Of a DNA stretch of 16,509 nucleotides, positions 1-10,425 are shown piece by piece. The DNA comes from Trachelipus rathkii (taxonomy: Eukaryota; Arthropoda; Malacostraca; Isopoda; Trachelipodidae). Positions within the stretch are counted from its first letter, which is position 1. Every line of letters begins with the position of its first letter. The stretch spans positions 20,001 through 36,509 of the forward strand of contig JABUQX010113574.1 in assembly GCA_015478945.1 (NCBI GenBank), read 5' to 3'. The notes under the pieces are model-generated. The model was given only the letters and a program-made list of their open reading frames with translations, was not told where the DNA came from and ran no database searches. A program made the translations under genes and the position numbers.

Positions 1-720
1 CCTACTTGAGGAATATCATAGGCCTTCCAATGATATTTTTTACAGAATTACACAATTTTTTTAACATCTTTTCTAATTAGTTGTCTTATTTGGGGTATCC
101 AAAATTCTGCCTTACATATTGCACTTGCTGATAAAGACCAGCAGATAGACTTTTGTGACATTCAAATGCTATTTTTAAAGTAAAATGACTGTCGCTTAGG
201 AAGAAGTCACAGGATACCTGCAGAATAAAGAATTGTACCTCATATCTATATTTTGCACATGGTTCTATTATACCTGTTTCATCAAAAGAGTTTTAAATCC
301 TTTAGGAGATCTGGGAGATCATTAACAAGGGTTACCTTCTTTGATTTTTTGCAAGAAATTTAATTCATTAGGGAAAATTTACCTTGAATATCTTAATCCA
401 ATAATTTGAAGCTACTTTATTAAAACTTACTGGGAATTTTAAGCAAAGTATCTATTCTCTGTTGAAGGGTTAAATGGGTTTTGGATTAAATTTATGAGTC
501 CTGTAATATTTGAGATTATTTATACAATCTAAGACATAACCTGTAACTCTTAATATTTTTATTTCTTTTGAAAACCTTTCCACTTAAAAAGGGGTTCACT
601 GGCGCTTCATCAGTACCTGCAGGTAATGTTAACTGCATTAATAAAGTTTTGATTTTTTAAATCTACTACAGATTGTTTTAGGCCATAGATCTTCAGACTT
701 AATAAATGATGGACCCATTT
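1..720 (-). pseudogene. BEL/Pao integrase N-terminal region (partial, broken)
   Basis: This piece would bind retroelement DNA ends through the N-terminal zinc domain that precedes the DDE core. From about 150 down to 3 one frame reads a zinc-domain C-terminal half, including FWIPQIRQLIRK and CKKYHWKAY. This matches the family pattern in which a tryptophan-containing strand is followed by a CxxC-type pair and a lysine-rich turn. One stop interrupts it, and only one of the two expected cysteines is evident. Upstream, 257-283 reads DETGIIEPC, like the family's FLDE.GllRvgGR block, and 680-720 holds the GPSF...EDLWP block that normally marks the start of the integrase region. The histidine pair is not clear. 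The catalytic core would continue left of the window. Several frame changes lie between 150 and 680. Confidence 0.8.
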
Positions 721-1180
721 AAATAAAATGTTTAAATTCTAACAAACCTTTTACTTGATAATTCCTAGTGAGTTCAGCAGGGTTTTCTACACCCGCAACA
801 TGACGTACCTCCCCATTACATGGAAATTGTGCACTCTCCTTCTGAATTTCTAATACCCTATTTTTTATAAAAATAGATTGCATTGCATTTTTAGAGATTT
901 TTGACCTATCCAATTAGCAGCTACCAGAGAATCCGTCCAAATAACTGTATCAAAAAACTTACCATGAGCCTCATAAGTTTCTACATTAAAATATTTAATC
1001 ATTTATAAATACCTAGACAAATGGCCAAAAGTTTTAATTGACAGATTGAATATTCTATTTTGATTTAGGGTTTAATTCTAGATTTTGCTAAATTAACCTA
1101 GACATCTTGTTTTTTACCAAAGTAACACTTAACCACATACCACTATGCGCTGGCTCACAAAAAACATGAAGCTTATAAGT
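721..1180 (-). pseudogene. BEL/Pao RNase H and linker (broken)
   Basis: This region corresponds to the RNase H-like domain that degrades the RNA strand during reverse transcription. One open frame covers 913 to 719, containing FIKNRVLEIQKES and then RHVAGVENPAEL. Those are the hallmark of the BEL/Pao RNase H end, normally read as a NRV.EI block followed by a W/RHV.g..NPADl block. Just before it, 907-939 gives WTDSLVAANWI, the usual WTDS active-site strand. Further upstream, 1134-1169 reads HVFCEPAHSGMW, where the family usually has a F.DAS...YG strand, so the first catalytic aspartate looks changed or mis-read. The segment from 940 to 1130 is full of stops and aligns only loosely. Confidence 0.82.
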
Positions 1181-1229
1181 CATTCCAAACTCATTTAAAA
1201 GTTAGGAAAGGATTCTGGGAAATGTTAAT

Positions 1230-2340
1230 ATTAGTTAATTTCCAAGATTTTACAATAGGAAGCATCTTTTAAATAGTTAAGGTGAACAATTTCATCCTAG
1301 TAAATGATCTTGAGACAAATTTCTGCATAATACTTAAGTTTAAAAGCTACTGGGGCTGCAAACCCAAGGGGGTCATACAAACTTTGTAAAGAGATCACCT
1401 TTGGTATAGGTAAACATATTCCAGTCTGCTTGGTTCAAAATTATTTAATGAAAAGTAAATCATTTTCTTCTGTCCCCATGAATAACCTAATAATTTAGTA
1501 CTCAAAGGATTTTCAGATGATCTACATCATTAGTTCATTAACATCTAATTAGCTTCAGGATACGCTGAAGCCTCAACTGATAGACGATGAACCCACAAGG
1601 TTCACATATTATAATAGGCTGAAGTCAAATTATCTTTTAATTTCATTCATCAAATGATTGAATTAGCTAACACTTATCCATATAAAACCTTTGTGCAAAA
1701 TAATAACCCTTTTCGTGCCTTTAGATTCCGAAAGAGTATGAATATCCTCCTGAAGTAAAACGGGAACTATTTTTATTTCCAAACAACCCTATTATATCTA
1801 AGCATATTAAAATTAGATTTTGACATGGTTGATTAATGTCTTTTAGCCATAATATTTTATGAGCTTCTCTATCAGAATTTTTTGCAAGATGTAACATTAA
1901 GAATGCTTTCTCAATATCTGCAATTGTAATATGTTTACCGTGTCTGCTTAATATTAAAAGCCTGGCTATATGAGGAAGGAGGGAGGGACAATCTTCAATG
2001 GCATCATTCAAAGCTATATCTTTATCAAATTTTTTACCAGTGAGGTCACTACAATTCTAATTTTAGTGGTTTCTACATTAGATCTTAAAACTGCAAAGTG
2101 GGGAAAAAAAATAATAATACTTATATTATTTTCAATTTTAGGGCACTTGATAGAGAATTCCATTTCATTTATTGTTGATCAAAGATTTCATTCATATTTT
2201 TTAAGAATTTATTATTTTAAGCTTTGAAATTAAGTCTAACCTCCATAATAATCACAATTTGGGGGTTAAATACTTTTTATCAATAACCTGTCTTCCAAAG
2301 GAATTTCCACTGAATACCCTCTCTTTTATTTTTACAGTCT
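1230..2340 (-). pseudogene. BEL/Pao reverse transcriptase (broken)
   Basis: This is the polymerase that copies the element RNA into DNA. The best stretch runs from about 2060 to 1721 in one frame. It contains LNDAIEDCPSLLPHI, then ADIEKAFLMLHL, whose aspartate is the first metal-binding residue, then ILWLKD. Upstream, 2080-2105 reads FPHFAVLRS followed by TTKIRIV, the block that opens the BEL/Pao polymerase domain, and about 2270-2330 has RGYSVEIPL. Downstream, about 1670-1687 reads FYMDK in another frame where FYVDD is expected, so the second catalytic aspartate appears replaced by lysine or lost at an indel. The connection block LYDPLGFAAPV lies at 1348-1383. At least five frame changes are needed to link these pieces. 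Confidence 0.88.
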
Positions 2341-2399
2341 CTAAAAAAATTGGCAATAATCATTTGTTCTTTAGTTAGAGTATTTTTGATAATTGTAAA

Positions 2400-3020
2400 C
2401 ACCCACATTTTCTAGATTACTAAATTGAGCAATATTCAGACATGTGCATCTCGTTAACCTTATCGTCTAAAACCATTGACTCAGTAATTAAATTAATATT
2501 AGTACTTGAATTATTAGTTTTTAGGTAGTCAGATACACATACCTGTAATATCACTCCAAATTTGGAGTTGTATGCCCTTGCATTACCAATTTTAATTATT
2601 TCTAAGTAAGTCTTTAATACTTGATGCACCTATTATTATTTGAAAATTATTAACAGTATTAGAAGAGTAGTCATCAGCTAAATTATATCCTTGCCATTGC
2701 AAAGATGTTTTTAAATTCAAAAGGCCATCAATTTCAAAGCTTAAAGGAATTGTATCAAACACGCATTGCATTCTATTTGATTTTTGGGAATTTTATATAA
2801 ACGATTTAGCAAGTTCAAATCTGATTTATTAGTTTGAGAATAACCCTACTAATAGTTATAGCTTCATTAATTACTTTTGTGGATATACCTAATGCCTTTC
2901 CGAGCACAGTGGTTTAATAAAGTTTATCTTTAGAGTAAATATCAACCATGCACCTAAATTTAACAAACTTTTCCTAAATTATTCATTATGGGCAACATTA
3001 GAGAGGGAAGAATTGATTTT
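2400..3020 (-). pseudogene. BEL/Pao aspartic protease region (broken)
   Basis: This is the retropepsin-type region that would mature the polyprotein. At 2968-3016 one frame gives ILPSLMLPIMNN followed by GKV, and 2920-2952 gives CMVDIYSKDKL in the position where the family has the DTGS active site. The aspartate is present but the following residues read IYS, so the site is altered. Next comes ALGISTKVI (about 2880-2900). At 2670-2702 there is LQWQGYNLADD, and at 2548-2577 AYNSKFGVIL, equivalent to the conserved 'ADp' and 'NT.fGW' blocks between protease and polymerase. The open frame 2629-2420 carries the second of these blocks and then a DDKVNEM stretch like the usual acidic connector. Assignment to BEL/Pao is firm by order; protease function is not expected. 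Confidence 0.72.
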
Positions 3021-3290
3021 CCACTACTTCTTATAAATGACACTACTAGACTTAGTATTTATTACTTATTCATTTTGTTGTAATACTATTTTAGCTACTT
3101 GTTATTCTTTAGTTTTACTTTTTTTTCAAATCATTTTGGGCTTAATTTTACTTAATTTTTCAGAAATTTTAATACTAATAAAAATAAGAATATATAGAAG
3201 AGTTATTTGAAAATCAATACCCAATATAATATTTAATAAAGGATTTCTAAATATAGGGTGAAATTTATAAGCGTGTTTATTAAATTACAT
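3021..3290. other. AT-rich stretch with no recognised gene
   Basis: Gag and zinc-knuckle sequence should lie here if the element were complete on the minus strand. I see only T- and A-rich sequence with stops in all frames and no CCHC pattern. The base composition changes sharply at about 3290, which may mark the broken 5' edge of the retrotransposon copy. Confidence 0.5.
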
Positions 3291-6093
3291 TTCAGTAGAT
3301 TCGTGAGTGTGACGAACGAGTAAATGGTTGTTAGAATGATGAAGAGAAATGGAATGAAGTGGAGCGTACCACTAACTATTATACTTTTTTTGGTGATGCA
3401 TCTTGGAGTTTCTGTATGTGGTTGATCTTATGATATCAGACGTTAGAGGAGTATAGTAGGAACTTATTTAGTAGAACTTCTTGAGCAAGTGAATTTGTAA
3501 AAGATACGGTTTTGAAAGTAAACGCTTAAGATAAGAGTAGCGCTTCTATAGTTTGATATTTGCGCTATGAGATTATTGTGAGCGTTGGATTGAATGATCT
3601 CAGCTGTTCTAAGGGAGCCGCTCATGCATAGATGATCAAACGCTGTACTGAGTTATAAAGCACCTATTATAGGTGATGACGTTTTACGTTTTGGTTATGA
3701 ACCATATCGCGAGGTCACCGTGTGTATTATTGTCGAATGCATCCAGAGGTGAAGAGTCACATATGGATGTGCCTAATATGATCAGGTAAATGCTTGTTTT
3801 TGCTTTGACGAGACCTGTGGAATCACTATTACAATCGTGGTGGCGAGTGACTTGAAGTGGCGCACCATAACGTCTTCTGTAGCTGCCTCTACTAATCAAG
3901 GCTTAATACGCTTTTCAGTGTAACATATTCTTGTGTACTACCCAGCGCGTCCTTGTTGCTCTGCCACTGTCTATAGACTCCTATATTCTCATCACGGCTG
4001 AGAGGTGCTGATGACTCAGATTGGAGCCTGGAATAACGGTAATAGACCTCAGCAGTTCTTCTATCTGTTGTTAATCTTGTACACTCTTTTGAGATGGAAA
4101 TCATTGAGAGTGTAGGCGTGTTAGTGGATTAGTATATAGAATTACCTGTGATATTAAATGATCGTTCGGATATATTGTAAATTATCGCTTATTTAGACTT
4201 GAATTTTTGCCATGTGTGTGAAAATGTTAAATAGTGTGGGATACATTCACTAAGATGAATATAGATGACCTGAGGTACTGTCTGATAGTTATGAGGTATT
4301 ATTGTTACTATCCTTGATGGTAACGACTATTTGAGTGAATGAGTAGTCTCTGCAGTATATGAGTGTTATTATGTAGATATCATCCGTACTAGCCATTTAT
4401 TTGCCCGCGTCTCGACGGCAGTGCTGTGCGCGTGAAGATCAGCTGATGAGCATTGAGAGCATCGTGCGCATGACTATAGAAAAAAGTGGACTTGAGTCAG
4501 AAAGAAATTCTGTGAGGGAGAGATCCAAGTGAGTCTTCGTTAAGGACGACATAGTAAGAAATGGTGCGATTTAATAGCGAGGAGTAAAGGTGTTTCACGT
4601 GGTGCGTGAGGTGGTGTGTATGTAGTTTGGCCCCCTATCTGGCCTACCATGAGGCTGACTGTTGAACCCTACACTGAGCGACTTATGTCATTACTCCTCT
4701 GTGAGGGTTACAGATCACGAGACTGTTCCACATGACCACACTTCTATTGGAGTGGATTTTCTCCTCACTTAGCACGCTGGCGTTTCCGTGCAACACAGGA
4801 GTTTCTGCACATTATTCTAACAGTATATGCTAGGTAATGATTTACACTTGACTAGGCGTGGTGCGCGTAAGGACCCGAGCTTTCTTCCGGTTGCAGTGTA
4901 GCTTATACTCATCATGTGCGCTTATTTACTTTTTGGACCATCTCTGGATCCCACCTGACACACTTTCCTTTTCTTACATCTCGTCCTTTTTACCGATGCA
5001 CAACATGGTGCCTGCCAACTTTTTTCCCTGGGGCTTCTCTCTTTTCCCATTATATTTCGGCCATTCTCACACCTTCATCTATCTATCTTTAGTTTCCCAT
5101 TATTCTCAATTTTTATAGTCCAGGTTCTATCCAACTTAGTCTTTCTTGTGGAGGAGTGGAGAATAAATCTAATCAGTGTATTATGTATGAGCATTATAAT
5201 TGTATTCATATAATGTTTCGTGGTTCAGAGTCATTTTACATGCCACTCGTACGTATTACCCGATTGTATATATCACCGTTGCACTTGAGAGGATATTCAG
5301 ATCGCATTTCTTTACCTGAGATAGACTCATGTCTATGTGATATAACTTATCACACTTATTAATATTTTATATATCAATTTTCATCTTACATTATAATATA
5401 CTGCACACATTTAATTACTCAGAGTACCACCATTGTCTCTTGGTCATCTCCATATGATTCACTCCTTACACTAGGATACTAGTGGTCAACCATCTTTCTA
5501 GGCTCTAGGCTCCGCCTTGGTACTCTAATTTATAATAGGTTCCATTTCTTTGTATGACAGTACTTAATTAGATAGTTTGCCTACACATTTAATTTATCTC
5601 CACTATATATTAATTCTCATAATCGGCCCTACATATTACGCATCGCGAGTCATACTTGGACGTTAGTATAATCATTATTTCATTATATGACTTAAACGGC
5701 TAACTTTATTTACTCATTATCAGCCTGCCGTCTTTATACTTATAACTAATTCACTCGTGGATTATATATATATAAAATAGTAAGATACTCATCAGGCTCC
5801 TTTATCCGAAGTCCATAAGATTAACGTATTGTTAATTTATTTATGAGTATATTATTAATTTGGTTCTACTGATACATATACCTTTTAATTTCTTATCTAT
5901 AATTTTATCCACCGTTATATCTACTATATATTACATTAATTATTCTTATTACATCAGGTTATATACTGTTTCCATATATACTTTGAGAATAACATATATT
6001 GGATAGCATATTTATAAACGTCTATGTTATCAGCAGTTAGGATCACTAAGTTTGCTCTGTTTTCAGTATCTGTTTATAGTATACTAGTATTAC

Positions 6094-6117
6094 TATATAT
6101 ATATATATATATATATA
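6094..6117. repeat. (TA)n microsatellite
   Basis: An uninterrupted alternating TA run of about 12 units. It is flanked on both sides by related GTATACTA words (6079-6086 and again just after 6119). Confidence 0.95.
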
Positions 6118-6566
6118 CGGTATACTAATATACTTGTGGTACTACGTCGAGAATCATACTCTATAATTATAGTATTGGTTAAGTTCTCTTATTGATACTA
6201 ATTATATGAATTCTCCCAACAATGTACGTAATATTAATATATATAAGTTCATTATTCCATATAACCTTATTTTATCGTGAATGCTTGGATTTATGAGTCA
6301 ATAGTTTATTTTACATTATTGCCACTTATACGACCAGACACCCTAAACATTACTATTTAGCCACATACTTTCATTTACTACTCGGTGACCTACCTTTATT
6401 ATAAATAGATAATTTTATATTTATTTTAGATATTGAGAAATTAATACAAGGATAAAATAGATGAAGAAGTTGAGAAATATTTAATAACATCTAGCTTTAA
6501 GTACTACATCAAAATACGCCTTGACCTGTAGATGTATGGAAGGATGACTGTTGGATGAAGGATTGT

Positions 6567-6618
6567 AGAGGAGAAGAGAGAGAGACGAGAAGAGAGAGAG
6601 TATGAATGAGAGAGAGAC
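6567..6618. repeat. (GA)n purine tract
   Basis: About 50 bases almost entirely of G and A, interrupted by a few C or T bases. It lies at the centre of the second G-rich block, and such tracts can form triplex DNA. Confidence 0.9.
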
Positions 6619-6801
6619 CGTAGGTAAGGTCGTTATGGGTGTATTAAAGGATGATGTGATGAGCTATGTATGATGTATGCGACGCACGTATTGGGTATTG
6701 TGAGAATAGATATGTAGATAGTATATAGACATAGATGGGTTCAGGAGTGAGCAATACTATGGATCAAGAAGGATCGAGTTATCTTTTAGATAGTTAGAAC
6801 A

Positions 6802-7009
6802 GTGTCTCAGCCCTCTAGAGACACGAGCACAGTGAGAGATAATATACTTATGATAGTATATGATGAGAGTGATATCACTCAGCAATAGTTAGACAAACTT
6901 AGAGAACGACGAATGATAGACTTGAGCACGTTCTTGTGATATGTTCTATCACGATTGAGGATCTCAGAGTTACAGACTCACGCACTCACGCTATCAACCA
7001 TATTGGTTG
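6802..7009. repeat. Cluster of short perfect inverted repeats
   Basis: Five perfect or near-adjacent hairpins lie in about 210 bases: GTGTCTC/GAGACAC (6802-6808 with 6818-6824), ATATACT/AGTATAT (6842-6848 with 6855-6861), the 14-base palindrome GAGTGATATCACTC (6867-6880), GTGATA/TATCAC (6936-6941 with 6947-6952) and CAACCA/TGGTTG (6995-7000 with 7004-7009). Their role is unknown and they may be coincidental. Confidence 0.6.
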
Positions 7010-7015
7010 GAATTA

Positions 7016-7375
7016 ATTGTGTAACAGAAAAAATCAATTATTTCAATTAATTTTAAATTTATTTATATGTCATGATAATTTGCGACTATGGGTTTCACAC
7101 ATAAAACTTATGAGAACGAAGATGATATGGACTTAGTTACAGTTCTTGTATATTCGACCTTAAAACTGAATTTTATTTTCATTAAATTCTACACTTTTTT
7201 TTTTTTTCAAAGTTTTACTCACGCTAAGGTAAAGTCGTCTCAGTGTGGGCATCATTTAACTTTATCTAACTATTGTTATTATTATTGGTACCATATTATA
7301 GAGTTTGAGTCACTATTTATTGAGGTGAGTTATACATTATTACTTTATTATCACTTCAGGACATTCTGATATATT
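7016..7375. other. No recognised gene; open frame without known domain
   Basis: A plus-strand frame at 7088-7369 could encode 93 residues but contains a phenylalanine run made by a T homopolymer at 7195-7207 and many tyrosine codons. I recognise no domain, and the composition fits chance openness in AT-rich DNA. I treat it as non-coding with moderate certainty. Confidence 0.5.
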
Positions 7376-8150
7376 ATATTCCTATACCATTAACACATAG
7401 CTATATAATATTATTAATATATAATATATAATAATATATTATATATAATTACATAATATAATAAATATTATATAAATATATTAATTATATATAATATATT
7501 ATAATTATAATAATATAATATATAAATATATACAATATACATAGATAAGAATTAACTACGATAACGATTAATAACGTATACTGATAGATAACCTGTAAAC
7601 GTAATACTCAGTAACAAGAATTTAGGTATGTGACTCATGCTAACTGATCGGAAGTGGTCATATAATGATCAATGCTACACTGAATAATGTGTATTGTAGA
7701 TGGTCATATAACTCTGTATAATATATGCCACAACAGAAAATTAAAACAATTGAGATAATTAAATAATTACTAATATAATATAAATAATAATATAAATTAT
7801 ATTAAATAAATATATATATAATTAATAATAATTAATACTAATTAAATAATAATTCTAAATAATATATTATCAAAAATAAAATTAAAATAAATCTAATAAA
7901 ATTAAAATATCCACCATAACTTTTAACGAAATATCATTAATACAATAAATAATATAATTAAATTAAATATATTAATTAAATTATAAATAATATTATATAA
8001 TAATAATTAATAAAATAATAATAATATAATATAATAATTATATATATATTATATAATAAATAAATAATATTAATAGTAAATAATATAATATAATAATATA
8101 AATAATATATATAATAATAATATATATATATAATAATAATTAAGAGAGAG
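7376..8150. repeat. AT low-complexity DNA with a short non-repetitive island
   Basis: Positions 7376-7535 and 7736-8150 are almost pure A and T, made of ATA, AAT and TAT words. Between them 7536-7735 is more complex and carries the 11-base direct repeat TGGTCATATAA at 7655-7665 and 7701-7711. No gene is seen. A GA run follows at 8142-8152. Confidence 0.85.
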
Positions 8151-8375
8151 AGAATACAATGACATTCAGATACAAAGAGAGAATAATTTATATAATTCAT
8201 CACTAATCCAATAGGAAATATTGATAAGATTATTTGAAACGGTGAAACAAATATAAGCACTAAACTCTTTTATATAAGATATGTAATATAATCAGTAAGA
8301 CCCTAATTGAGATTTAAAAGCTCAAACTGTCTATACAGCACTACACAACTAGGAGATCCCATAACTTTGAAATAC
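8151..8375. other. No recognised feature
   Basis: AT-rich sequence of ordinary complexity with no motif or open frame that I can assign. Confidence 0.5.
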
Positions 8376-8620
8376 AACACGACCCACACCACACACCACA
8401 CCAACACAAACAACAACCAAAACAAACAAAACCCAAATAATAATAATAATAATAATAATTATAATAATAATAATATAATTATAATAATAATGAATTTAAT
8501 TATATATTATATAATATAATATATATAATAAATCATTAATAACAATAATATCATCATTATTACAGTATGTTCCAAAATTATGAAAATATATAAATGATAA
8601 GTTGAGTATTATAAAACGTA
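8376..8620. repeat. Composite repeat, copy 1: ACC/AAC-rich, then (AAT)n, then a TTACAGTA..TGTTCCAAA tail
   Basis: An A- and C-rich tract (8380-8434) passes into (AAT)n (about 8436-8492), then AT words, then the tail ATTACAGTATGTTCCAAAAT at about 8558-8577. The same three-part order, with a matching tail, recurs at 14153-14440 in the same orientation. This suggests a dispersed repeat family with an unstable microsatellite core rather than independent simple repeats. Confidence 0.6.
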
Positions 8621-8950
8621 TACACTGGCAGAATGTGTTTTATCGATCTATATCATATATAGGAGAACTGAAAACAAACTTCCACTGTCATCATTCGAGG
8701 ATCATTATACTAATAATCACATAATATTATTACACAATTTTACTACCATTTATTATTTCCTATTTTCTATTCAAATACAATATCTTAGAAGTCTTTGATG
8801 GGCTATATTGAGTGTTTTTATCATAAGCTAGTATTTAACAATTAATTATTTATATTTTCATTATTATAAAAATATGATAAATTTTAAAATTTCTTATCTA
8901 TCTTGAATTATCACGCCTCAAAACATATTATACGCGGGATAAAGTATGTT
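8621..8950. other. No recognised feature
   Basis: AT-rich, non-repetitive sequence with stops in all frames. I see nothing to annotate. Confidence 0.5.
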
Positions 8951-9195
8951 ATGTCTGTCTTAAATTAATCTAAGTCCTATTACCTGTCTGTATTCTCTAC
9001 TGTCTGTATCTTTTTGTCTGTTTGTCCGTCTATGCTAAGTTTCCTATCTATCTGTCTGTCCTCTCAGACAGTCCATAACTTGTCTATGTCCTGTCTAATG
9101 ATCTGTCTTCTAGTCTGCCTGTTCTGTTCTGTCCTCTGTCTGTCAATGTCTGTGCTGTACCCTGTTACTCATTGATACTGTCTGTCTGTCTGTCC
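8951..9195. repeat. Degenerate (TGTC)n tetranucleotide array
   Basis: TGTC and CTGT words recur throughout about 245 bases, with a clean run at 9176-9195. The units are interrupted by substitutions and indels, so this is an old or poorly read tetranucleotide microsatellite. It leads directly into the more GC-rich stretch that follows. Confidence 0.85.
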
Positions 9196-9425
9196 AGCGT
9201 AACAGGTGTCATCTGAGGGGCGAGCTGGTTGCGAGTCCCACGCGCTGGACCTCAAGTGTTTCTCCCCGATTAATGAAATATAATAACCCTGAAAAATATA
9301 AAAACCCTACGCCCTTATATACCTATAATTTTGATACACTTAACACGGTGTTAAATTACCGTGAGCCGGTTCCAACGGAACACCGAGCAGAGCTTGGTTC
9401 CGTACTACTGCTTAACCATTAACCC
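9196..9425. other. GC-richer island with a B-box-like motif and small inverted repeats
   Basis: At 9227-9238 the sequence GGTTGCGAGTCC matches the RNA polymerase III B-box consensus GGTTCGANTCC if one extra G is allowed. That would fit the end of a tRNA-derived SINE head, but no A box and no cloverleaf can be made out, so the call is weak. The island also has the palindrome TAACACGGTGTTA (9341-9353), GTTCC/GGAAC arms just after it, and an imperfect direct repeat (9275-9290 and 9291-9308). Confidence 0.3.
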
Positions 9426-9860
9426 ATATTATTTAATGCTTTCTCACTCAAATATCTACGTACTTCGGACAATAGCGAATCTAGATTCTAGCAACATACT
9501 AAATTATCAATACTTATTTATATAACGATATATCATCCAACCCTACATAAACAGCTAGAAAATAGAAATAGGCTATAATCACGTGCTAGTAAGCGGTAAC
9601 ATATATACTCAGTTTAGGGAGGGAAGACAACGTTTTACACGGGATAGTTTATAGATATTTCTACCACACCCTATCCATTACCTTTATATTTTATCTTTAG
9701 TATGTGTGGGAGCACTTCTATCACCATATTACCAAAAATATTTAAAACTGGGTTAGAATAATAACTTGATAAAGTATGTTTTTTCTTTATAATTTTTATT
9801 GAATAATTCTCAACAACTGACTCTTAGTATACTATCTGCCTGACCTATAATACTTTACTA
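9426..9860. other. No recognised feature
   Basis: Non-repetitive AT-rich DNA. Both strands have frequent stops and no motif was recognised. Confidence 0.5.
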
Positions 9861-10425
9861 AGACTATATTATATTATATATGGCTTATGCACATATTATA
9901 ATTTTTATATATATTATATTATCATACTATATATATATTATCATATTATATTATTTATATATATTACTATTATAATCTATTATACTTTTTATATATCTAT
10001 ATATATCTATATATTAATAATTAATACTATATAATATACTATTATATTAATTAATAATTTATATTTATAATTTACATTAATATATATTTATTATCTTATA
10101 TCTTATTATTATCATATCTATTATTTATATTATATATATATTATATTCTATATTATTAAGATATTAATATTATACTATATTATTTATTATATTATTATAT
10201 TATATTATTATTATATAATATATTATCTTATATATCTTTCTTTATCTTTATCTACCTTTATTATGATTATCATTTTATTATTTTATCATTTACTATTTTA
10301 ATTATTATTATTTATCTATATCTTATATATTTCATCATATTTATTCTACTTTTATTATTATATATCATTATTATTTCTACTTTCCATTATTATTTATTTA
10401 TTTATTATATTATGTTTATTACTAC
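9861..10425. repeat. AT low-complexity DNA
   Basis: Nearly pure A and T words (TATA, TTAT, ATTA) for more than 500 bases, with occasional C in the last 180 bases. No gene is possible here beyond chance. Confidence 0.9.

Larger units (their letters stand above)
1..3020 (-). mobile_element. BEL/Pao LTR retrotransposon, decayed pol region, left-truncated by the window edge
   Basis: Reading the minus strand from high to low coordinates, short frame fragments follow the BEL/Pao pol order: protease, reverse transcriptase, RNase H with its linker, then the integrase N-terminal zinc region. Landmarks seen directly are a Gk..cRamlD-like protease block (2920-3016), NSKFGVIL (2548-2577), FPHFAVLRS (2080-2105), ADIEKAF (about 1898-1918), LYDPLGFAAPV (1348-1383), WTDS (about 928-939), RHVAGVENPAEL (770-814), a GPSF...EDLWP block (680-720) and FWIPQIRQ (about 80-104). 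The order and spacing fit the family, which makes the assignment secure even though frame shifts and stops break it every few tens of codons. No LTR, primer-binding site, gag or CCHC knuckle was found. The integrase core and the 3' LTR would lie left of position 1. By sequence this is a non-functional copy, unless the breaks are sequencing errors. Confidence 0.9.
3291..7015. other. Gene-free region with strand-asymmetric base composition
   Basis: No protein family, RNA gene or mobile element is recognised in these 3.7 kb. The plus strand is G-rich over C from about 3290 to 4640 (for example 14 G and 6 C in 3421-3480). It is mixed to about 4860, C-rich over G to about 6420 (7 G and 17 C in 5401-5460), and very G-rich again to about 6970 (26 G and 2 C in 6541-6600). 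A local GC-rich patch sits at 4402-4436. The few open frames are short, low-complexity and without motifs. The 15-base palindrome at 3661-3675 (CACCTATTATAGGTG) is the clearest small structure in the first part. Confidence 0.6.

Noticed and set aside
4858..5118. Plus-strand open frame of 86 residues rich in serine, phenylalanine and leucine
   Set aside because: It lies in the pyrimidine-rich block, whose composition alone gives such residues. It has no recognisable domain and no upstream or downstream gene structure.
5156..5362. Plus-strand open frame of 68 residues
   Set aside because: No family resemblance. Its length is expected by chance in this window and it ends at AT-rich DNA.
4270..5450. 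Possible large inverted repeat centred near 4770-4860, suggested by the composition switch and short matches such as 4549-4570 against 4968-4990
   Set aside because: The matching stretches are 20-25 bases, give inconsistent centres and do not extend. Matches of that size are expected by chance in 16 kb.
7976..8260. Minus-strand frame of 94 residues, mostly isoleucine and tyrosine
   Set aside because: It is produced by AT low-complexity repeats, not a membrane protein gene.
8307..8519. Plus-strand frame with threonine and asparagine runs
   Set aside because: The runs are translations of the ACC/AAC and AAT microsatellites.
8951..9195. CRISPR-like array
   Set aside because: The repeat is a degenerate tetranucleotide without unique spacers of fixed length. 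The organism also appears to be an animal.
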